In this document: positions 22,697 to 27,599 of the stretch, in pieces | Numbering within the stretch: the first letter of the stretch is position 1 | How the letters are laid out: the number at the start of each line of letters is the position of its first letter | NCBI GenBank assembly: GCA_032126435.1 | Contig: JAQBBE010000102.1 | Location: 1 to 27,599, forward strand | Reading direction: 5' to 3' | Length of the DNA stretch: 27,599 nt | DNA from: JAAXQD01 sp032126435 | Lineage (GTDB): Bacteria; Desulfobacterota; Desulfobacteria; Desulfobacterales; UBA11574 | The notes under the pieces: model-generated | The model's database searches: none | What the model saw: only the letters and a program-made list of their open reading frames with translations | Told to the model about the DNA's origin: nothing | Made by a program: the position numbers and the translations under genes

Positions 22697-25582
22697 GTGA
22701 CCGATTCTATACCCGTCTACAATAGTAAGATCACGAAGACATATATAGAATATATCAAGAAGCGGTATCCCGACCTGGATATCGATTATCTTCTTGAATA
22801 CGCAGAGATGACTAAATATGAGATTGAAGACTCGGCACACTGGTTCAGCCAGGATCAGGCGGATCGCTTCCAAGAAATCGTAGTTAAAAAAACCAACAAC
22901 CCGACGATCGCCAGAGAGGCGGGTCGTTATACAACATCGCATGAGGGAATGGGTCCTGCCAAGCAGCATATACTCGGATTTATTCGCCCCACATCAGTTT
23001 ATCTGTTAATGGAAAAGCTTTATCCTATCTTGAGTCGTGGCGCTACAATCAAAGTAAAAAAGATGGGGTCTAACAAGGTAGAAATTGTCTCAACACCCAA
23101 ACCAGGGATAAAAGAGAAACCTTACCAGTGTGAAAACCGCATCGGCATTTTTGAATCTTTAGCCGAATTGTTCACCGACAAATATGCCAATGTTGACCAC
23201 CCGTCGTGTTTTCATAGAGGAGATAGTTCCTGTCGTTACATAATCAAATGGGAGAAAACAGCTTCTAGCCTCTGGAAACGGATAAGAAACTACTCTATGC
23301 TGATCGGCATCATTGTCTGTCTGGGTCTCTTCTTTGTATTACCCCTCAAGGATTGGCATACGGCGGTAATTCTCTGTTCGGTTATCCCCCTGCTCCTTAC
23401 AATTATTTCCGACCAACTCCAAAATAAAGAGCTGTCCGAAACCATAAAAACCCAAGGCGATACTGCCAAAGATCTGCTCGATGAAATGTCCATCCGCCAC
23501 AATAATGCATTGCTGATTCAGAAAATTGGCCAAACCACTGCTTCGATTTTAAATACCGACAATCTCCTTGATGCTGTAATAAAAATTGTGGAGATGCACA
23601 TCGATTTTGACCGGGGGATGATCATGCTTTGTGATAGTGATAAAACCCGGCTTTTTTACACCGCAGGATACGGCTACAATAAGGATAAAGAGAATCTTTT
23701 GCGACAAACCGAATTTCATCTCGATAACCCTGAATCCAAAGGGGTGTTCGTGGTGGCTTTTCGAAATCAAAAACCGTTTTTGATCAATGATATCAATGAA
23801 ATTGAAAGAAAACTTTCTGAAAGAAGTCTCAAATTCGCTAAAGCCCTGGATGTTCAGTCACTGATATGCGTACCCATTGTTTATGAGAAAGAATCTCTGG
23901 GCATACTCGCCGTAGACAATGTCAGGTCGAAAAGACCGCTTACCAATAGTGATGTGAATCTTCTAATGGGCATTGCCTCACAAACAGCGGTCAGCATTAT
24001 TAATGCAAGGTCTTTTCAAAAACTTCAGGATAGCGAAAAAAAATATCGTGATCTCGTCGAAAATGCCAACAGCATCATCATGCGAAGAGATATAAACGGA
24101 AAAATTACTTTTTTTAACGAATTCGCACAGAGATTCTTCGGGTATTCGGAAAATGAAATAATCGGAAAAAGTTTGGAAGGCACTATTTTCCCGAATACCG
24201 AGACCACCCGGAATCATTTGGAAAGACTCTTAAGGCTTCTTACACAAAAAATTGATCAGCCGATTATTACCGAAAACGAAAGTGTGCTCAGAAGTGGCAA
24301 AAAAGTTATGATCGCATGGACTTACAGGCCCATATTCGACGGCGATGGAAACTTTAAAGAAATTCTTTGCATCGGTACGAATATTACAGAACTCAAACGT
24401 GCGGAGCAAGAAAAAAGGGATTTGGAAATCAGGCTTCAAAGAGCACAAAAAATGGAGGCCATCGGGACTCTCGCCGGCGGTGTCGCCCACGATCTGAACA
24501 ACATTTTGTCCGGGATTGTAAGCTATCCGGAGCTGCTATTAATGGATATTCCGCCGGACAGCCCCCAACGAAAACCGATTTTGACCATACAAAAGGCCGG
24601 AGAAAGGGCTGCCGCCATCGTTCAGGATCTGTTGACCCTGGCAAGAAGAGGCGTTGTCACCACTAAAGTGATAAATTTAAACGCTGTTATCGCTGAATAT
24701 TTAAAAAGTCCGGAATATGAGAATTTGAAAACATACCATCCTGACGTTCAGGTCAAATCCAGCTTGAACACAAATCTGATGAATATGTTGGGATCCCCGG
24801 TTCATCTATCCAAAACCGTCATGAATCTGGTCACCAATTCTGCCGAAGCAATTCCCGATATCGGGGAAATAATGATATCCACAGAAAACCGGCATGTCGA
24901 CAAATCCCTTGCCGGTTACGACAAGATCAAACCGGGGGATTATGTTACCCTCAGAGTCAGTGATACGGGCATCGGCATCCCTTCTAAAGATTTGGAAAGA
25001 ATATTCGAACCGTTTTACACCAAAAAGGTCATGGGAAAAAGCGGTACCGGTTTGGGCATGGCCGTGGTTTGGGGCACCGTAAAAGATCATAAAGGGTACA
25101 TCGATGTCAGAAGTGTTGAAGGGAAAGGGACCACATTCACCCTCTATTTCCCGGTGGTTAGACAAGAACTCCCCGGCGACGAAGCCGCATTCTCCATTCA
25201 AGATATCATGGGCAAGGGAGAAACCATTTTAGTGGTGGATGATGTGGAAACGCAGAGAGAAATCGCCACTCAAATGTTAACAAAGTTGGGGTATTCTGTT
25301 GCATCTGTTTCAAGCGGCGAAGAAGCTGTCGATTACATGAAAAATCATTCAGCAGACTTGATAGTACTCGATATGATTATGGAGCCCGATTGTATTGACG
25401 GACTCGACACATACAAAATAATACTCGAAATACATCCCCATCAGAAAGCCATTATTACAAGCGGGTATTCTGAAACACAACGGGTAAAAGATGCGCAGAG
25501 ATTGGGTGCAACATCCTATGTAAAAAAGCCATATTTATTAGAAAAAATTGGCCACGTTGTAAGAGATGAGCTAAACAAATGA
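22697..25582 (+). CDS. Hybrid sensor histidine kinase (sensor region-TM-GAF-PAS-HisKA-HATPase-REC)
   Basis: A 961-residue membrane kinase. Residues 1-185 form an N-terminal sensor region ending HPSCFHRGDSSCRYII (C171, C179), which resembles the end of 4-vinyl-reductase (V4R) domains; this is tentative. Two membrane spans follow (about 201-217 and 221-238), then GAF (about 283-437), PAS (448-570), HisKA with phospho-acceptor H598 in GGVAHDLNNIL, ATPase with NLVTNSAEA (710-718), DTGIGIP (756-762) and GTGLGMAV (783-790), and a C-terminal receiver (842-955) with D848/D849, phospho-acceptor D892 and K944. All catalytic residues are present. GTG 22697 is chosen because AAGGGAG is 6 bases upstream; the in-frame TTG 22691 touches that site. 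With no separate regulator next to it, signal output is unknown. The radical SAM gene follows after 95 bases. Confidence 0.92.
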   Translation: MTDSIPVYNSKITKTYIEYIKKRYPDLDIDYLLEYAEMTKYEIEDSAHWFSQDQADRFQEIVVKKTNNPTIAREAGRYTTSHEGMGPAKQHILGFIRPTSVYLLMEKLYPILSRGATIKVKKMGSNKVEIVSTPKPGIKEKPYQCENRIGIFESLAELFTDKYANVDHPSCFHRGDSSCRYIIKWEKTASSLWKRIRNYSMLIGIIVCLGLFFVLPLKDWHTAVILCSVIPLLLTIISDQLQNKELSETIKTQGDTAKDLLDEMSIRHNNALLIQKIGQTTASILNTDNLLDAVIKIVEMHIDFDRGMIMLCDSDKTRLFYTAGYGYNKDKENLLRQTEFHLDNPESKGVFVVAFRNQKPFLINDINEIERKLSERSLKFAKALDVQSLICVPIVYEKESLGILAVDNVRSKRPLTNSDVNLLMGIASQTAVSIINARSFQKLQDSEKKYRDLVENANSIIMRRDINGKITFFNEFAQRFFGYSENEIIGKSLEGTIFPNTETTRNHLERLLRLLTQKIDQPIITENESVLRSGKKVMIAWTYRPIFDGDGNFKEILCIGTNITELKRAEQEKRDLEIRLQRAQKMEAIGTLAGGVAHDLNNILSGIVSYPELLLMDIPPDSPQRKPILTIQKAGERAAAIVQDLLTLARRGVVTTKVINLNAVIAEYLKSPEYENLKTYHPDVQVKSSLNTNLMNMLGSPVHLSKTVMNLVTNSAEAIPDIGEIMISTENRHVDKSLAGYDKIKPGDYVTLRVSDTGIGIPSKDLERIFEPFYTKKVMGKSGTGLGMAVVWGTVKDHKGYIDVRSVEGKGTTFTLYFPVVRQELPGDEAAFSIQDIMGKGETILVVDDVETQREIATQMLTKLGYSVASVSSGEEAVDYMKNHSADLIVLDMIMEPDCIDGLDTYKIILEIHPHQKAIITSGYSETQRVKDAQRLGATSYVKKPYLLEKIGHVVRDELNK

Positions 25583-25629
25583 AAATTTCACTTTATTTTA
25601 ATTTTGAACCCGCAAGAAAAAAGCAATAC

Positions 25630-25635
25630 TATAAT
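25630..25635 (+). promoter_or_regulatory. Isolated consensus -10 box upstream of the second radical SAM gene
   Basis: A perfect TATAAT lies 42 bases before ATG 25678. The nearest -35-like string, TTGAAC (25604-25609), is 20 bases away, longer than usual, so this promoter is uncertain. Confidence 0.3.
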
Positions 25636-25677
25636 GTGCCTCTTAAATCGAACAGACGAGACAAATAAGGATAAAAC

Positions 25678-27057
25678 ATGCCACGTCTTTTATTGATAAA
25701 CCCTTCCAATATTCATAAAGGACTCGGTAACATCCGTGCAACCGCCTGGCCTCCACTGAACCTGCCTTACTTGGCAGCAATGACCCCACATTATTATCGG
25801 ATAGAAGTTCTTGATGAAAATATCGAGCCCTTTGAATACCGACCAGCCGATATTGTGGGGATTACGTCCTATACGGCTTCAGTCAACCGAGCCTATCAAA
25901 TTGCCCAAATTTATCGCAAGAAGGGTGTTCCCACCGTTATGGGTGGCATACATGTATCCATGCTGCCTGAAGAAGCACTGCGCTACTGCGATGCAGTTGT
26001 CATCGGAGAAGCTGAAACCATTTGGCCGAAGGTCCTCGAAGATTTTGAAGCTGGAACCCTAAAAAAACAATACAAAGGCACTTGGGCAAACTTGGAGAAC
26101 TTGCCTTTCCCGCGAAGGGATATCCTCCGCAACTCTTATTACCAATGGGGAAGCATTCAAACCTCCCGCGGGTGCCCAATGAACTGCACTTTCTGTTCGG
26201 TTACTGCTTTCAACGGACGGCGCTTTCGCAGGCGTCTGTTGGACGAAGTTATAGAAGAACTCGAACAAATACCACAGAAAAGGATACTGCTGGTTGATGA
26301 TAATATTATCGGCCATGGACAACAGGATCTGGAATGGACCCGAGCTTTTTTTTCTAAAATTCTACAAAAAAACATCAAGAAAGTCTTTTTTACGCAGGCG
26401 TCCATCCTTTTCGGAGAAGACCTTGAATTAGTTCAACTTGCTGCCAGAGCTGGACTCAAGATTGTTTTTATCGGAATGGAGTCCATAAACCCTAACACCC
26501 TTAAATCTTATGGGAAAAGTATCAACCTGAAACGACTTCAACAGAATCGATACAAAGAACTGATCAAAAGAATCCGAAAGGCGGGAATTGTCTTTCTTGG
26601 TGCGTTTGTGTTGGGCGGTGATGAAGATGATCATTCGGTGTTTCATTCTACCCTGAAATTTATTAAATCTTCACACATAGATGTTCTTCAAGTTACCAAG
26701 CCAACCCCTTTACCCGGCACACAACTTTGGGAAACCCTGCAGAAAGAAAATAGAATTCTAAATCAAGATTTCCCCAAAGCATGGGATGATTATCGCCTTA
26801 CAAAAATGGTCTTCAACCCTATGCAGATGTCCATAGAAAATGTATACATGGGATTTACCTATTTACGAAAAGCCTATTATAGTTACTGGGAAACGATAAA
26901 GAGAACCCTTTCTACATTTTTTGACACAAAAAGCTTGACCGCCACCATCATTGCCTATAAATTCAATGCCTCCTATCGAAAAGCTTTCAGAAATTCTGAA
27001 CATTATAGGCGGTATAACAACATAAATTTAAAGAAAAAATTTGTGCCTGATAAATAA
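25678..27057 (+). CDS. B12-binding-domain radical SAM protein (second copy)
   Basis: A 459-residue relative of the protein at 2031 with the same architecture. Residues 1-130 are a B12-binding-type Rossmann domain (RLLLINPS at 3-10, VEVLDENIE-like strand at 42-50, VMGGIHVS at 87-94, VVIGEAE at 107-113) without a visible DxHxxG motif. The radical SAM core has C166-x3-C170-x2-C173 (RGCPMNCTFC), LLVDDNIIG and FIGMESINPNTL. AAGGA lies 6 bases before ATG 25678. The C-terminal about 80 residues are rich in Tyr, Lys and Arg. The substrate is unknown. A SAM-dependent methyltransferase begins 53 bases downstream and may share its pathway (inference). Confidence 0.87.
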   Translation: MPRLLLINPSNIHKGLGNIRATAWPPLNLPYLAAMTPHYYRIEVLDENIEPFEYRPADIVGITSYTASVNRAYQIAQIYRKKGVPTVMGGIHVSMLPEEALRYCDAVVIGEAETIWPKVLEDFEAGTLKKQYKGTWANLENLPFPRRDILRNSYYQWGSIQTSRGCPMNCTFCSVTAFNGRRFRRRLLDEVIEELEQIPQKRILLVDDNIIGHGQQDLEWTRAFFSKILQKNIKKVFFTQASILFGEDLELVQLAARAGLKIVFIGMESINPNTLKSYGKSINLKRLQQNRYKELIKRIRKAGIVFLGAFVLGGDEDDHSVFHSTLKFIKSSHIDVLQVTKPTPLPGTQLWETLQKENRILNQDFPKAWDDYRLTKMVFNPMQMSIENVYMGFTYLRKAYYSYWETIKRTLSTFFDTKSLTATIIAYKFNASYRKAFRNSEHYRRYNNINLKKKFVPDK

Positions 27058-27110
27058 AACCATATACCATATTATTTATACGTTTCATAAATTCTGGTCT
27101 ATGATAAACT

Positions 27111-27599
27111 ATGAAAGTTACAAGTATGAATCATCATGAATATTTGATGGAAAACGATGAAGAAACCCTTCGCCTGGACGTGAAAACAGACGGCAAGAAG
27201 GTTGAAAATCAGGCCCTGTGGGCCGGTATAAAACCGGGGATGCGTGTCGCCGATTTAGGGTTTGGTTCCGGAAAAACCACCATTTATCTGCACAAACTCG
27301 TTCAACCGAAGGGTGAAGTCGTCGGTGTCGATATTGCTGAAGACAGAATCAAATACGCCAAAAAGCACTACGATAGAGACGGCATCGAATACATATGCAG
27401 AAATATATGCGAACCTTTAGAAGATCTGGGACTGTTTGATTTTATTTGGGTCCGCTTTGTTCTTGAATACCACAAATCTAAAAGTTTCGACATCGTCAAA
27501 AACATATCCCGAATTCTGAAACCCGGAGGAATTCTCTGCCTTATCGATCTGGATTACAACTGCCTGAACCACTTCGGGCTCTCGAAAAGGCTTGAAAGA
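27111..27599 (+). CDS. Class I SAM-dependent methyltransferase, 3' end beyond the window
   Basis: The first 163 codons are open to the window edge. Motif I of the class I fold is clear (RVADLGFGSGKTT, residues 47-59), followed by the acidic end of strand 2 (VVGVDIAEDRIKYA), a FDFIWVRFVLEY motif-IV-like strand and RILKPGGIL. It is a small-molecule-type methyltransferase; the acceptor is not identifiable. ATG 27111 has no obvious ribosome site, and ATG 27126 is an alternative. It directly follows the second radical SAM gene on the same strand. Confidence 0.85.
   Translation, partial: MKVTSMNHHEYLMENDEETLRLDVKTDGKKVENQALWAGIKPGMRVADLGFGSGKTTIYLHKLVQPKGEVVGVDIAEDRIKYAKKHYDRDGIEYICRNICEPLEDLGLFDFIWVRFVLEYHKSKSFDIVKNISRILKPGGILCLIDLDYNCLNHFGLSKRLER

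Overview
The window reads as chromosomal DNA of a Gram-negative anaerobe, most likely a deltaproteobacterium of the Desulfobacterales type (Desulfobacterota). This is inferred from gene content: Kdo/LPS genes (kdsD, kdtA), lipoproteins with lipoboxes, a PxxKW-family cysteine-rich protein, B12-type radical SAM proteins, Fe-S and flavoprotein redox genes, and a long PAS/GAF hybrid kinase. No rRNA, tRNA, CRISPR array, integrase or transposase was recognised.

Layout. 1-1.4 kb (minus): a two-cluster ferredoxin-like QueG-related protein and a flavodoxin-fold Fe-S flavoprotein. 1.4-2.0 kb: a possible small gene relic and a leader with hairpins. 2.0-3.3 kb (plus): first B12-binding-type radical SAM protein. 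3.4-5.2 kb (minus): operon of ECF sigma factor, zinc-finger anti-sigma factor and an exported repeat protein (DUF3106-like). 5.6-6.3 kb (plus): OmpA-like glycine-zipper lipoprotein behind a consensus sigma70 promoter. 6.3-7.2 kb (minus): an internally duplicated helical protein coupled by overlap to a receiver domain that lacks the phosphoacceptor Asp. 7.3-9.3 kb (minus): argJ, then a large imperfect palindrome, then an RsuA/RluB-type pseudouridine synthase. 9.8-10.7 kb (plus): a small zinc-ribbon gene interrupted by an in-frame TGA, then truA. 10.8-14.0 kb (minus): an aminotransferase, then a ClC chloride transporter with CBS domains. 14.2-14.5 kb (minus): PxxKW cysteine-rich protein with a promoter, a terminator-like hairpin in the leader, and its own terminator. 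15.0-17.5 kb (plus): kdsD and an ATP-type phosphofructokinase. 17.6-18.9 kb (minus): kdtA, whose N-terminal part is displaced by two apparent frameshifts. 19.0-21.0 kb (minus): TPR plus periplasmic-binding-fold lipoprotein. 21.4-22.6 kb (plus): chorismate mutase/prephenate dehydrogenase. 22.7-25.6 kb (plus): hybrid histidine kinase. 25.7-27.1 kb (plus): second radical SAM protein. 27.1 kb to the end (plus): start of a SAM-dependent methyltransferase.

Functionally this is mostly housekeeping biosynthesis (arginine, tyrosine, Kdo/LPS, RNA pseudouridine) with envelope-stress and signalling genes between. kdsD and kdtA serve the same Kdo pathway; sigma, anti-sigma and repeat protein form one envelope-facing regulatory unit.

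The points most worth a second look are the zinc-ribbon gene with an in-frame TGA and a bacterial-SECIS-like hairpin (a pair of indels is a serious alternative), the double frameshift of kdtA at a T8 run, the promoter-hairpin-gene leader of the PxxKW protein, the Asp-less receiver with its duplicated partner, and two large inverted repeats that absorb stop codons. I saw no clear defence system or mobile island.
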